From Rhodospirillales bacterium (GTDB taxonomy: Bacteria; Pseudomonadota; Alphaproteobacteria; BOG-932; Roseiterribacteraceae): DNA of 51,287 nucleotides. This document shows positions 1 to 8,248 of the stretch, piece after piece. Numbering within the stretch: position 1 is the first letter of the stretch; each line of letters opens with the position of its first letter. Position numbers and translations under genes: made by a program. The DNA is taken from contig JAQGIF010000032.1 in the NCBI GenBank assembly GCA_028291345.1, positions 1 through 51,287 of the forward strand, in the 5' to 3' direction. The notes beneath the pieces were generated by a model. That model was not told the origin of the DNA and did no database searches. It saw only the letters and a program-made list of their open reading frames with translations.

Positions 1-232
1 TCCAGATATCCGCGACGCAGCTGGACCTGCCGGCGGTGCTTTTGCCACCGATCCAATGTCCAACTGCGTTCAAACTGGCGCTCGTCGTGCGGATCATCCT
101 TTTTCGCCGCGGATTTGTTCTCTGACGGTGCCGGGATGCGCGCAACTCCCGTGAATATGGAGATTGCGCGACCGGCGGCAGCTCCCCATATGCTGGGCGC
201 CGAGTGATTTCAGCCGTTAAGAGGACTATGCG
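1..232. other. Left-edge region without a firm gene
   Basis: No complete gene is visible here. On the minus strand one frame stays open from about 209 to the left edge and reads as a charged, plausibly protein-like stretch (Lys/Asp/Arg rich, with a Trp pair), so it could be the N-terminal part of a leftward gene cut by the window. It has no ATG or GTG; the only standard start in frame is a TTG near 56, with no clear ribosome site. The 3' part carries the ribosome-binding sequence (AAGAGGA) of the DUF2076 gene. Nothing else is recognised. Confidence 0.25.
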
Positions 233-982
233 ATGACTCCCCAAGAACGCGATCTACTCACCAATCTCGTGACCCGCCTGCGCCAATCGCCGCCGCAACA
301 GCGCGATCCGGAAGCCGAAGCAATGATCAACGATCTGGTTCGCGACAAACCTGACACGCCCTATGTTCTGGCCCAGACTGTGCTGATCCAGGATTATGCC
401 CTAAATCAGGCTCAGCGCCGGATCGCCGATCTGGAGAAGCAGTTGCAGGGTCAGGCGCCGCAGCAAGAAAGCGGCGGATTCCTCAGCGCTATCTTTGGCG
501 GTAGCAAGCCGCCGGCTCAGAGGCCGCAACCGCAGCAACCGCAATATCAGCAGCCGGCCTATCAGCCGCAGCCGTCCTATGCGCCCCCACCCGCGGCCGG
601 TCCATGGGGTCAGGCGCCCCAAGGCTATGTACCTCCGGGCTACGCGCCGTCCGGGCAGCCGTCGTTCCTGCGCAGTGCCGCCACCACCGCGGCCGGCATC
701 GCCGGCGGTGCGCTGCTGTTCCAGGGCATCGAATCGCTGATCGGTGGCCACGGCGGTGGGTTCGGTGGCGGCTTCGGTGGCGCCGGTTTCGTGCCGCAGC
801 CGGGCATCACCGAAACGGTGGTCAATAACTATTACGGCGACGACGCCGCGCAGGGCGGCACTGAGCAGGCCGGCTCCGACAACGCGCCGTCCTCGGATCG
901 CGATGACGGCTTCACCGACGCCAGTTTCGACGATGGCGGCTTCGATAACAGCAGCGACTTCGGCGGCGACGACACGATTTGA
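233..982 (+). CDS. DUF2076 domain-containing protein
   Basis: The 249-residue product begins with MTPQERDLLTNLVTRL, the typical opening of DUF2076 proteins, and has the family's build: a helical N-terminal part to about residue 75 ending in a short coiled-coil-like stretch, a Pro/Gln/Tyr-rich low-complexity linker (about 90-140), a short hydrophobic Ala/Gly segment (about 147-165), a Gly-rich patch, and an acidic Asp/Gly/Ser-rich tail. No catalytic motif is seen. The molecular function of the family is not known to me; a membrane- or envelope-associated scaffold role would be a guess. The start is supported by AAGAGGA about 8 bases upstream. It is a single gene, convergent with the M24 peptidase gene. 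Confidence 0.85.
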   Translation: MTPQERDLLTNLVTRLRQSPPQQRDPEAEAMINDLVRDKPDTPYVLAQTVLIQDYALNQAQRRIADLEKQLQGQAPQQESGGFLSAIFGGSKPPAQRPQPQQPQYQQPAYQPQPSYAPPPAAGPWGQAPQGYVPPGYAPSGQPSFLRSAATTAAGIAGGALLFQGIESLIGGHGGGFGGGFGGAGFVPQPGITETVVNNYYGDDAAQGGTEQAGSDNAPSSDRDDGFTDASFDDGGFDNSSDFGGDDTI

Positions 983-1005
983 TTCTGCCGCGGTCGGCCC
1001 CTGAG

Positions 1006-1034
1006 GCTCCTCTCCCGCGCCATGGCAGAGGAGC
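1006..1034 (+). terminator. Hairpin between convergent genes, possible terminator
   Basis: GCTCCTCT at 1006-1013 can pair with AGAGGAGC at 1027-1034 around a 13-base loop, between two convergent stop codons. There is no T-run on either side, so it is not a canonical intrinsic terminator. Confidence 0.3.
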
Positions 1035-1059
1035 TTCAAGCGCGGACGAACGCCAGCTG

Positions 1060-1752
1060 TCATCCGACCGTCAGCAGTTGCTCATAAAAGCCGCCGATTT
1101 GGCAGGCGTGATCGACCAAGTGGATTTCGAGGATCCAATGGCGTTTGCGGCCCTTTGAATCGAGGCCACCGATCGGCTCGCGATTTCCGGGCGCGATGTG
1201 GGAGGAGACCTTAGCCCCTAGGGCACGCTCGTGCGGGAACTCGCCGACAAGATGGCCGGCGATCGAGCCGCCGAATCGCCAGCCGGCCTCTTCGGCTAGG
1301 CCGATTGCCACGTTGTAGAGTTCCGCGCCGGTTATATCGGGGTGCGCTTTGAAATGCGCCTTCGCCTTGTTGAAGATCAGTTCCAGATCGTCGCGCAGGC
1401 GCAGCTTGGCCGGGTCGTTACCCAGCACGTAGGTGCGACCGAAATCCGCCTCCCATGCCTCAAAGACCGGACCCAAATCGACGAATAATATGTCGTCCTC
1501 CTGAATCGTGAGGTTAGGCGGACTCTCATTATAGGGCATCAGCGTGTTCGCGCCGGACCGGATGACCCGCTTATGCCAATGCGCCTTGACACCGAACATC
1601 GCGGCCGCCAGCTCATGAATCTCGCGGCTCAGCTCCCGTTCGGTGATTCCCGGACGAAGCAGGCCGCGTTCAATCTCCCTGAATAGCGCCAGCGCACTGT
1701 TCTGGGCAGCTAGCAGCCCGGCTGCGCGGTGGTCTTCGCTTTCAGGCGTCAT
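1060..1752 (-). CDS. M24-family metallopeptidase (aminopeptidase P / creatinase fold)
   Basis: A 230-residue protein with the pita-bread fold signature of the M24 family. The five expected metal ligands can all be placed: D92 (in VDLGP), D103 (EADFGRTY), H167 (AGHLVGEFPH), E209 (LEIHLVD) and E224 (FYEQLL). The second His of the active site would be H174. It is shorter than full aminopeptidase P because it lacks the N-terminal creatinase-like domain, so it resembles the single-domain M24 group. The likely activity is metal-dependent removal of an N-terminal residue or cleavage of an amide in a small substrate; the substrate cannot be deduced. It appears monocistronic, convergent with the DUF2076 gene. 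Confidence 0.85.
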   Translation of the reverse strand: MTPESEDHRAAGLLAAQNSALALFREIERGLLRPGITERELSREIHELAAAMFGVKAHWHKRVIRSGANTLMPYNESPPNLTIQEDDILFVDLGPVFEAWEADFGRTYVLGNDPAKLRLRDDLELIFNKAKAHFKAHPDITGAELYNVAIGLAEEAGWRFGGSIAGHLVGEFPHERALGAKVSSHIAPGNREPIGGLDSKGRKRHWILEIHLVDHACQIGGFYEQLLTVG

Positions 1753-1844
1753 GTCAGCTCCTGGCTGATTGATGCGGGGCCGTCCAGCCGAGCCGCATTT
1801 GCCGGATGCTAGCGCCTAGTCCTGCATCCGGCAAAGGGCTGTGG

Positions 1845-2309
1845 TCATTCTGCCCTGGACGGCGGCGGCCGCAAGCCGTCCAGGGCGGCGCCGGTTTCCA
1901 GCAGGCTCTTGAGGCTGGACAGGACGGCGGGCCAGCCGCCCGAGACGGCGCCCAGCATCTTACCTCCGGGCTGCATCTGGTCGTGCACCATAGTCAGCTT
2001 CACGTGGGCCCCGGTCTCTTCCAAGGTGAAGGTCACGCGGGATTCCGCTTCGCCCTCAAAACCCTTGCGCAAGGGGCGCCAGCTGTAAGACAGCACGGAA
2101 GGCGGATTATAGGCCAGCACCCGGTCGTCATGCACCAGCTGATCGCCATCGTAGAACTTGAGTGGCGCGCCAACCTTCCAGTCGGATTCAATACGGTGGC
2201 CGAACCAATAGTCCGGAATCATCGCGTTGTCGGTCAGCGCCTGCCACACACGTTCGCGCGTCGATTTAATGTAGGTGACATAGACAAAACTGGGTTTATC
2301 ACTGGTCAT
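1845..2309 (-). CDS. SRPBCC (AHSA1/START-like) domain protein
   Basis: A 154-residue protein with the SRPBCC/AHSA1 pattern: VYVTYIKSTRERVWQAL near the N-terminus, then D-x-x-M-I-P-D-Y-W-F-G and a C-terminal helix (WPAVLSSLKSLLETG). The family binds hydrophobic ligands in a helix-grip cavity; the ligand here is unknown. The chosen ATG at 2309 is preceded by GAGGAG at 7 bases, which lies inside the 3' end of the upstream ArsR gene; the two genes overlap by 11 bases and are surely translated together. This ArsR-SRPBCC pairing is common in proteobacteria and suggests the regulator controls its partner. Confidence 0.85.
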   Translation of the reverse strand: MTSDKPSFVYVTYIKSTRERVWQALTDNAMIPDYWFGHRIESDWKVGAPLKFYDGDQLVHDDRVLAYNPPSVLSYSWRPLRKGFEGEAESRVTFTLEETGAHVKLTMVHDQMQPGGKMLGAVSGGWPAVLSSLKSLLETGAALDGLRPPPSRAE

Positions 2310-2619
2310 CTTTTTTCTCCTCAAGGCGTGTCTTCAGCGCGGCCAACGCATTCAGCGGCGCGCGCTGATATTTGCCGATCCAGCGATCGGCGATCTCATG
2401 GATGGGTACCGGGTTCAGGTAATGCAGCTTTTCCCGGCCGCGTTTGAGGCTTACGACCAGATTGGCGTCGGCCAGGATCGCCAGATGCTTGGAAACCGCC
2501 TGCCGGCTCATCTCCAAACCCTGACAAAGCTCACCCAATGTTTGCCCCGGCTGGCCATGCAACCGGTCGAGCAGCAGACGCCGGCTGGTGTCCGCCAATG
2601 CCCTGAACACATCATCCAT
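2299..2619 (-). CDS. ArsR-family winged-helix transcriptional regulator
   Basis: A 106-residue winged-helix protein: VFRALADTSRRLLLDRL starts helix 1, TLGELCQGLEMSRQAVSKHL is the recognition helix-turn-helix, and LVVSLKRGREKLHYLNP is the wing. No Cys pair of the kind used for arsenic or zinc sensing is seen near the recognition helix (only one Cys, in ELCQG), so it belongs to the non-metal ArsR subgroup usually found beside SRPBCC/AHSA1 genes. It probably represses its own operon. It is the first gene of a two-gene leftward unit and overlaps the SRPBCC gene. Confidence 0.88.
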   Translation of the reverse strand: MDDVFRALADTSRRLLLDRLHGQPGQTLGELCQGLEMSRQAVSKHLAILADANLVVSLKRGREKLHYLNPVPIHEIADRWIGKYQRAPLNALAALKTRLEEKKDDQ

Positions 2620-2708
2620 GCCGACTTAATATGCAACTGTATGGTTGCATGTCAATCGGGAACATGGGCCGCTCATTGTCACCAAGACATTTTTTTAAGG
2701 CGAAGTTA

Positions 2709-3860
2709 TTACCGAAACGACAGTGCTCGGCGTCCCAATGCGCGATAGATGCGCCTGAAGGTCGAGCGCAGCTGGGTCGCACCGCTCAGCTGCTCCACCA
2801 TCGCGTCGAAATCGCCTGCGAAGATATAGTTTACGTCCGCATTTTCCAGCTTACGGCGCACCGCGGACAAAATACTGCGCGCCCGCGTTCGGTCCGCCAT
2901 GTCGAGGTTGCGCAATGGCTTCACCAACGTCTGGTGCTGCATCTCGACAAGGTTCCAGAAGGTCACGTCGCGAACGCCGCAAGCGATGATCCGATGGACG
3001 AAGCTTTCCAGCGTCCATATCGACGGATCGTAGATACCGACGCTGAACGACATGCGGGGGACGGGGCGGATATTGTGGCGCGCCGCAGCATCGCGGATGC
3101 GCTGGATCGTCTCGAACACGTGGGTGGCGCGAACCGACTTGCGGATTTTTTTCATCAGCGCGTCGTCGTCGCTGTCGAGGCTGACCTGGATGCTGGAAAA
3201 CTTGGCCAGCAAATCGATTTCTTCGCCCGTATAATTTTTGGCCAGATTGGTGATGATCTGCGGCCGATGGCCGGCATCGATGATAGCCCGGCACATCGCC
3301 ATCCAGTTCGGATGATAAGTCGTCTCACCATGGCCGTTCACATGCACCGTGGCGCGGGGACCGATATCGCCGACGATTTTCTCGATCCGCGTGAAAAGCC
3401 CGTCATCCATCTCGACACCACGATAGTCGGGCGAGGACACTGCGCAATAGTCGCAGCGCAGGTTGCATTTTTCGTTGATGTCGATGCGGAACTCGGCGAC
3501 CTGCAGCGGGGCGAGGCTGTCTGCGACGTCACGGCGCGACGCGGCCTTCTCCAGCCGCCGTTTGAAGGCTCTGACAGGAACCATCTTGCGGATGTGACAA
3601 TGCTGACACGGAGATTGCAAGTCGCCGCTCAGCAGCGATTCCCTCAGCGCGCGGAATTTATCGTTATCGCGGATTGCGCCGACCTGCTCCCCGAGATCGT
3701 CGAGCTTTCCGAGGGGAGAGAAGTTGCAGCAGGGACGTATATGGCCGCCGGCCGAGATTTCTAGATAATTCCACGGATCCAGGCAATCGCGCGTAACCCG
3801 CGCTGGGCCGTTTTTCGCGTTTACGGGGGAGGTGGCCGGCCGGGTGATGCTGTCATTCAT
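2709..3860 (-). CDS. Radical SAM protein with N-terminal SPASM-like Cys cluster
   Basis: The 383-residue product carries the radical SAM signature CxxxCxxC at C132, C136 and C139 (KCNLRCDYC), which binds the [4Fe-4S] cluster used to cleave S-adenosylmethionine. Ahead of it lies a second Cys group, C26, C44-C45, C85 and C88, in the pattern C-x-x-PW-x-x-L-x-I-x-x-x-G-x-x-x-PCC ... CxxC, which is SPASM/twitch-like and could hold an auxiliary cluster. This order is known in twitch-type radical SAM proteins. The substrate is unknown; no small precursor peptide was seen next to it. The gene stands alone, about 90 bases upstream of the ArsR gene on the same strand. Confidence 0.82.
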   Translation of the reverse strand: MNDSITRPATSPVNAKNGPARVTRDCLDPWNYLEISAGGHIRPCCNFSPLGKLDDLGEQVGAIRDNDKFRALRESLLSGDLQSPCQHCHIRKMVPVRAFKRRLEKAASRRDVADSLAPLQVAEFRIDINEKCNLRCDYCAVSSPDYRGVEMDDGLFTRIEKIVGDIGPRATVHVNGHGETTYHPNWMAMCRAIIDAGHRPQIITNLAKNYTGEEIDLLAKFSSIQVSLDSDDDALMKKIRKSVRATHVFETIQRIRDAAARHNIRPVPRMSFSVGIYDPSIWTLESFVHRIIACGVRDVTFWNLVEMQHQTLVKPLRNLDMADRTRARSILSAVRRKLENADVNYIFAGDFDAMVEQLSGATQLRSTFRRIYRALGRRALSFR

Positions 3861-4023
3861 CGGTGTGCTCCAACCTCAAATAGGTTGCACTCTAAACCCG
3901 TCGGATCGTTACAGCGATACGTCTCTGTAGGTCACAAGTTATCACACTTGGCAGCACGGATATTGATTGGATGTCGGCCGCCATGGCCAGCCGGCTCCGC
4001 GGATCCCAGTCGGACCTCCCAAA

Positions 4024-4595
4024 ATGGTGTCGGTGATGCACGGCCGAATACCCGCCATTTCGCAGCGGCTATACGGGCTTGTTTTGGCGGTCTCCCTGAT
4101 GGCGTCGCTCCTGCCGGTGCACTGGTCGCAGGCTCAAAATCTCGTTCAAAATCCCGGGTTCGAGTATTCCATCACTCAGACACTGAGCCCGGGTCGGTCG
4201 CTTGCCGGTGTGGACCTCACCTGATTTGCCAATAACCAGGAGAGCTTTGCGCCGCCCACAGGTGCCAGGTCGGTAGCGTTCGGCGACACAAGCGGGGCGG
4301 CCGCCTGCGCCGGCGCATTGACCCAGACTATCGCGACCACCCCGATGACAGCCTATGTCATCAGCGCATTGCCGCGCCGGTAGTGCTTCCGGATGGTGTC
4401 TTGTTGCCTCACGTGATTTGCTCCCCACGCAATTCATCCGTGGGGAGCAGACCCGTCCTATTTCACCTTGGACGATGTCTCGGTCTAGGCGGCCGGTCCG
4501 GTTCCCGGAGGGACATACTGTCCTTCGGCGCGGGCTTTGCGGCATTCGCAGTTCGCTCGATTCGCTGGTTGCCTGCTTCGATGGCGATCGGCTAA
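4024..4595 (+). pseudogene. Decayed PEP-CTERM-type exported protein gene
   Basis: The frame from ATG 4024 or 4036 encodes a signal peptide (LYGLVLAVSLMASLLPVHWSQAQ) followed at once by NLVQNPGFE, the N-terminal hallmark of many PEP-CTERM-sorted proteins. A TGA at 4222-4224 interrupts it where a Trp (TGG) is usual; the same frame continues with APPTGARSVAFGD and GALTQTIATTPMTAYVIS, again family-typical, to a TAG at 4381. Further on, a different frame still reads SYFTLDDVSV (about 4462-4494), the usual end of the jelly-roll domain, and a degenerate hydrophobic tail ends near 4595. The gene is therefore broken by a nonsense change and at least one deletion or frameshift. A read-through stop could rescue only the first part. 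Confidence 0.65.
4420..4448. repeat. Perfect 10-bp hairpin inside the decayed gene
   Basis: GCTCCCCACG at 4420-4429 is the exact reverse complement of 4439-4448, with a 9-base loop. It lies in the region where the pseudogene loses its reading frame, so it may mark the site of a deletion. No T-run follows. Confidence 0.5.
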
Positions 4596-4622
4596 AGCCG
4601 AGGTAATCCCGGCTTCTCCGCC

Positions 4623-5456
4623 TTATGGCATATACACGCCGCCCGACACGCTGATCAGCTGCCCGGTGATGTAGCTCGACACGTCAGAGGCCAGGAATAG
4701 GGCCAGATAGGCGATATCCTCGGGCCGTCCCAGTCGGCGGATGGGGAGGTTGGCCATATTCTGTAGCTGGCCGGCGTCCAAAGCTTCCTGCATCTGCTCG
4801 GGCTTGCCGCGATTATCGACGACCAGGCGATTCCAGAAGCTGCCGGGGCCGACATCATCGTTTTTGTAGGGGACGATCCAGCCGGGGGCGATGTTGTTCA
4901 CCCGCACGCCCTTCGGCCCCCACTCATAGGCCAACCCCTTGCTGAAGCTATTCACGAAGCCCTTGGTCGCGCCATAATGCACCACCTGCTGCGCCGCCTC
5001 ACCCAGCAGACCGGAATTGGACGAGATATTGATGATGCTGCCACTTTTGCGCGATAGCATGTCATGCGCCACTGCCTGGGTACAGTTGATGACGCCGTCC
5101 GCATTGAGCGCGAGTTCCCACTTGCGGGTATCCTCTGACAGGTCCTCGAACGGCGACTGGGCGGCGACCCCACCCGCATTGTTGACCAGCACGTCGATCG
5201 GGCCGAACCGGTTCTGCGCCACTTTCACCATCGCATCAACGCTGGCGCGGTCGGTGACATCGGTCTTCACCGGAAGGATCGCTCCGCCCAGGCCCAAAGA
5301 CTTGCCGTCGTCGGCGATCCGCTGACCGATATCCATATCGCGCGAGGCGTTGATAACGTTGGCTCCTTCGCGGGCAAATTCCAATACGAGCCCACGGCCG
5401 ATGCCGCCGCTTCCGCCGGTGACGATAACGGTCTTGCCTGTGAGATTGAGATCCAT
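4623..5456 (-). CDS. SDR-family oxidoreductase (classical short-chain dehydrogenase)
   Basis: A 277-residue classical short-chain dehydrogenase/reductase. It has the dinucleotide-binding motif TGGSGGIG (13-20), the NNAG motif (92-95), and the full catalytic tetrad N118, S145/S146, Y161 and K165 (YGATK). The Pro-Gly motif IAPGW and the C-terminal SVSGGVYMP are also standard. The residue after the second beta strand (NASRD) favours NADP(H) over NAD(H), but weakly. Its substrate cannot be read from sequence. It lies 124 bases downstream of a 79-residue protein gene on the same strand and may be transcribed alone. Confidence 0.9.
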   Translation of the reverse strand: MDLNLTGKTVIVTGGSGGIGRGLVLEFAREGANVINASRDMDIGQRIADDGKSLGLGGAILPVKTDVTDRASVDAMVKVAQNRFGPIDVLVNNAGGVAAQSPFEDLSEDTRKWELALNADGVINCTQAVAHDMLSRKSGSIINISSNSGLLGEAAQQVVHYGATKGFVNSFSKGLAYEWGPKGVRVNNIAPGWIVPYKNDDVGPGSFWNRLVVDNRGKPEQMQEALDAGQLQNMANLPIRRLGRPEDIAYLALFLASDVSSYITGQLISVSGGVYMP

Positions 5457-5580
5457 GTATTCCTCCCGATATGCGGCGGGTTGAGCGCTCGCGTTTGGTT
5501 ATGAAGATGCATTTGTACCTTCCCTCCCGCTTTGCGGGTCCCTGCCTTTGGAGGAGAGGGTGAGGTGCTTATCCTTTAAA

Positions 5581-5820
5581 TCAGCTCTTCCCCAGCACCT
5601 TCTTCGCGCGGGCCAGGGCTTCGCGGAAATGGCGCGGCTGGACGTCGTGGGGCAGGATCGCCTGGGCGTGCATGACGAAATATCCGAAATGGTGACGCAC
5701 CATCTCGGCCTCTTCGAGTTGGTGCGCCACGGTCAGCATGAAGTCGTGAAGCTCCGGATCCTTATACTTGTCAGCATATTGCTGGGCTTTTTCGTGCAGT
5801 TCATTGATCGTATCGCTCAT
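5581..5820 (-). CDS. Small conserved-looking protein of unknown function
   Basis: A 79-residue, His- and Glu-rich, probably all-helical protein (begins MSDTINELHEKAQQYADKY). I do not recognise the family. The ATG at 5820 is chosen because GGAG/GAG sequences lie just upstream; a longer reading would run back into pheT. It follows pheT by 25 bases on the same strand and is probably the last gene of the rpmI-rplT-pheS-pheT transcript. Cytoplasmic: there is no signal peptide or membrane segment. Confidence 0.7.
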   Translation of the reverse strand: MSDTINELHEKAQQYADKYKDPELHDFMLTVAHQLEEAEMVRHHFGYFVMHAQAILPHDVQPRHFREALARAKKVLGKS

Positions 5821-5845
5821 CTCTCCACTCCCATCCGATAGAAAA

Positions 5846-8242
5846 TCATCCCCGCAGGGTCGCGCCGGTATCCTTGGCTGCCGCCGCCACAATGCGCGCC
5901 GCGACCGCTTCGATGTCGGCGTCGGTGAATGTGCGCTCCGCCGGCTGCAGCGTGACTTCGATCGCCAGCGACTTCATGCCCGCCTCCACCCCTGGTCCGG
6001 TATAGAGGTCGAACAGGCGGGCGTCGACGATGATCGCCTTATCGGCGCCCTTCACCGCACGGATCAGCTTTTCCGCCGGTACGGTTTCGGCGACCACGAA
6101 GGCGAAGTCGCGCGTGATCGGCTGGAACTGTGACAACGATAGCGCGGGCCGCGCGGTGCCCTTGCGGCGTGGCATCGGCACCGCGCCCAGATCCACCGTG
6201 AAGCCAACGCAGGCGCCGTCGAGGCCAATGGCGTCGAGTATGTCGGGATGGATCGTTCCGAACGTCCCCAACGCTATCGGACCGAGCTTCAGCAACCCCG
6301 CCTGTCCCGGATGGAACCAGCTGGGTGGGTTGGCGTCGACCGTCAGCTTGGCCGGATCGACGCCCAGGGACGACAGCAACGCCAACGCGTCCGATTTGGC
6401 GTCGAACGGATCGACGGGCTTAGCTTTACCAGTCCAGTGCCGGCCCTTGGCAAAGCCGGTGCGGATGCCGGTCGCGACGGTCGACTGGCCGGCCCCTTCC
6501 GGACCTGACCCATTGAAGATTGGGCCGACCTCGAACAGGGCAGCGTCGACATAGCCGCGGGCGGCGTTGCGGGTTGCCGCCTGGATCAGGTTAGCCAGGA
6601 TCGTCGGTCGCATGGTCGACAGATCGGCGCTGATCGGGTTCAGCAGGGTCATGCTATCGGTCGTGCCGAACAGCTTGGCGATCTTGCCGTCGATGAAAGA
6701 CCAGGTAACCGCCTCGTTAAGCCCTCGGCTCGCCAGCAGCCGCTTGGCCCACGGCACACGGCGCTGCGCGGCGTCGACCGCCGGGCGCGCAATCGCACGA
6801 AGGCGGGGCAGGGGCGTTTCTGGAATGCGGTCATAACCCTCGATGCGTAGAACCTCCTCGACCAGATCGGCCTCGCCCTCGATATCGGCGCGCCAACTGG
6901 GCGGGTTGACAGCGAATGATGCGCCTTCGATGGCGACGCCGCAGCCAAGTGCCGTCAGGATGGCTCGCTGCCGCTCTGGCGGCACACCGACGCCTCCCAA
7001 CGAAGCAACGCGCGATGGGCGGAAGGCAATTGTGCGCTTCCACTCCGGCACCGCGCCGGCGACAACGATCTCGCTCGCCTCGCCGCCGCAGAGCTCTAGA
7101 ATCATACGGGTCGCGGCTGCCATGCCCTCGAAAACCGCCTGGGGGTCCAGGCCGCGCTCAAAGCGATAGCGGGCATCTGAACTGATTTGCAGAGCGCGGC
7201 CCGTTTCGGCGGTGCGCCTGGGATCGAACAGTGCGCATTCAATATAGATATCGCTCGTCTCGGCCGTGCAGCCGCTGGCCATACCGCCCATGATTCCGCC
7301 TAAGCTGTCGACGCCTTCAGAGTCGGCGATCACGGTCATGCCAGCCTCGAGCGTGTAGCTCTTGCCGTTCAGGGCTTCCAGTACTTCTCCGGTGCGAGCG
7401 GAACGCACGGTCAGCGTATCGCCATGCACTTTGGCCGCGTCGAACACATGCAGCGGCCGGCACCGGTCGAAAGTGAAGTAGTTGGTGACGTCGACCAGGG
7501 CGGAGCGTGGATTGAGACCGATTGCGGTCAGCCGGTCGGCCAGCCATTTCGGGCTCGGCCCGTTCTTCACGCCGCGCACGGTACGGCCGAGGAACAGCGG
7601 GCAGGCGGTTTGATCTTCGATTACGACCTTCAGCGAGCCACCGAAGGCGGGGGAGACGGGCTCAAAACTCAGAGGCTTCAGCGCGCCCAGCCCGGCGGCG
7701 GCGAGGTCGCGTGCGACACCGCGCACGCCGGCGCAATCGGCACGGTTCGGCGTCAGATTGATCTCGATCACCGGGTCGTCGAGACCGAGCAGCGGGCCTA
7801 TCGGCGCGCCGGGAATAGCGTCCGCCGGCAATTCCATGATCCCCTCATGGTCCTCGCCAAGCTTCAGTTCTCGCGTCGAGCACAGCATGCCGTTCGAGGT
7901 CACGCCCCGGATCGCGCCAATCTTCAGCACTTCGCCAGAGGCCGGGATCACGCTGCCCGGCGCGGCGAAGGCGGTTTTCAGTCCGGGTCGGGCGTTGGGC
8001 GCACCGCACACGACTTCGACAAGCTGGTCCTTTCCGATTTTGACCTGGCAGACCTGCAGCTTGTCGGCATTTGGATGCTTCTCGGCGGTGATGATTTCGC
8101 CGATCACGAACGGCGTCAGCGCCTCCGCCGGGTTCTCGATGCCTATGACCTCCAGCCCGATGCGGGTCAGGGTCAGCGCGATCTCGTCCAGCGATGCGCT
8201 GGTGTCGAGATGGTCTTTCAGCCAGTTGAGCGTGAATTTCAT
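5846..8242 (-). CDS. pheT: Phenylalanine--tRNA ligase beta subunit
   Basis: The 798-residue beta chain of the heterotetrameric PheRS, which charges tRNA-Phe. Domains in order: an N-terminal part (MKFTLNWLKDHLDTSASLDEI), an OB-fold tRNA-binding domain (about 40-150, with HPNADKLQVCQVKIG), the B3/4 editing domain (about 205-380), the B5 domain (about 400-470), the catalytic-like core, and a C-terminal ferredoxin-fold anticodon-binding domain (about 705-797, with SLSQFQPITRDFAFVV). Length is normal. It starts six bases after the pheS stop, so the two subunits are translated together in the expected 1:1 ratio. Confidence 0.98.
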   Translation of the reverse strand: MKFTLNWLKDHLDTSASLDEIALTLTRIGLEVIGIENPAEALTPFVIGEIITAEKHPNADKLQVCQVKIGKDQLVEVVCGAPNARPGLKTAFAAPGSVIPASGEVLKIGAIRGVTSNGMLCSTRELKLGEDHEGIMELPADAIPGAPIGPLLGLDDPVIEINLTPNRADCAGVRGVARDLAAAGLGALKPLSFEPVSPAFGGSLKVVIEDQTACPLFLGRTVRGVKNGPSPKWLADRLTAIGLNPRSALVDVTNYFTFDRCRPLHVFDAAKVHGDTLTVRSARTGEVLEALNGKSYTLEAGMTVIADSEGVDSLGGIMGGMASGCTAETSDIYIECALFDPRRTAETGRALQISSDARYRFERGLDPQAVFEGMAAATRMILELCGGEASEIVVAGAVPEWKRTIAFRPSRVASLGGVGVPPERQRAILTALGCGVAIEGASFAVNPPSWRADIEGEADLVEEVLRIEGYDRIPETPLPRLRAIARPAVDAAQRRVPWAKRLLASRGLNEAVTWSFIDGKIAKLFGTTDSMTLLNPISADLSTMRPTILANLIQAATRNAARGYVDAALFEVGPIFNGSGPEGAGQSTVATGIRTGFAKGRHWTGKAKPVDPFDAKSDALALLSSLGVDPAKLTVDANPPSWFHPGQAGLLKLGPIALGTFGTIHPDILDAIGLDGACVGFTVDLGAVPMPRRKGTARPALSLSQFQPITRDFAFVVAETVPAEKLIRAVKGADKAIIVDARLFDLYTGPGVEAGMKSLAIEVTLQPAERTFTDADIEAVAARIVAAAAKDTGATLRG

Positions 8243-8248
8243 CGCCGG

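Noticed and set aside
2631-3764. A 377-codon plus-strand open frame opposite the radical SAM gene
   Set aside because: It has no motif, while the minus-strand frame carries both Cys clusters of a known enzyme family.
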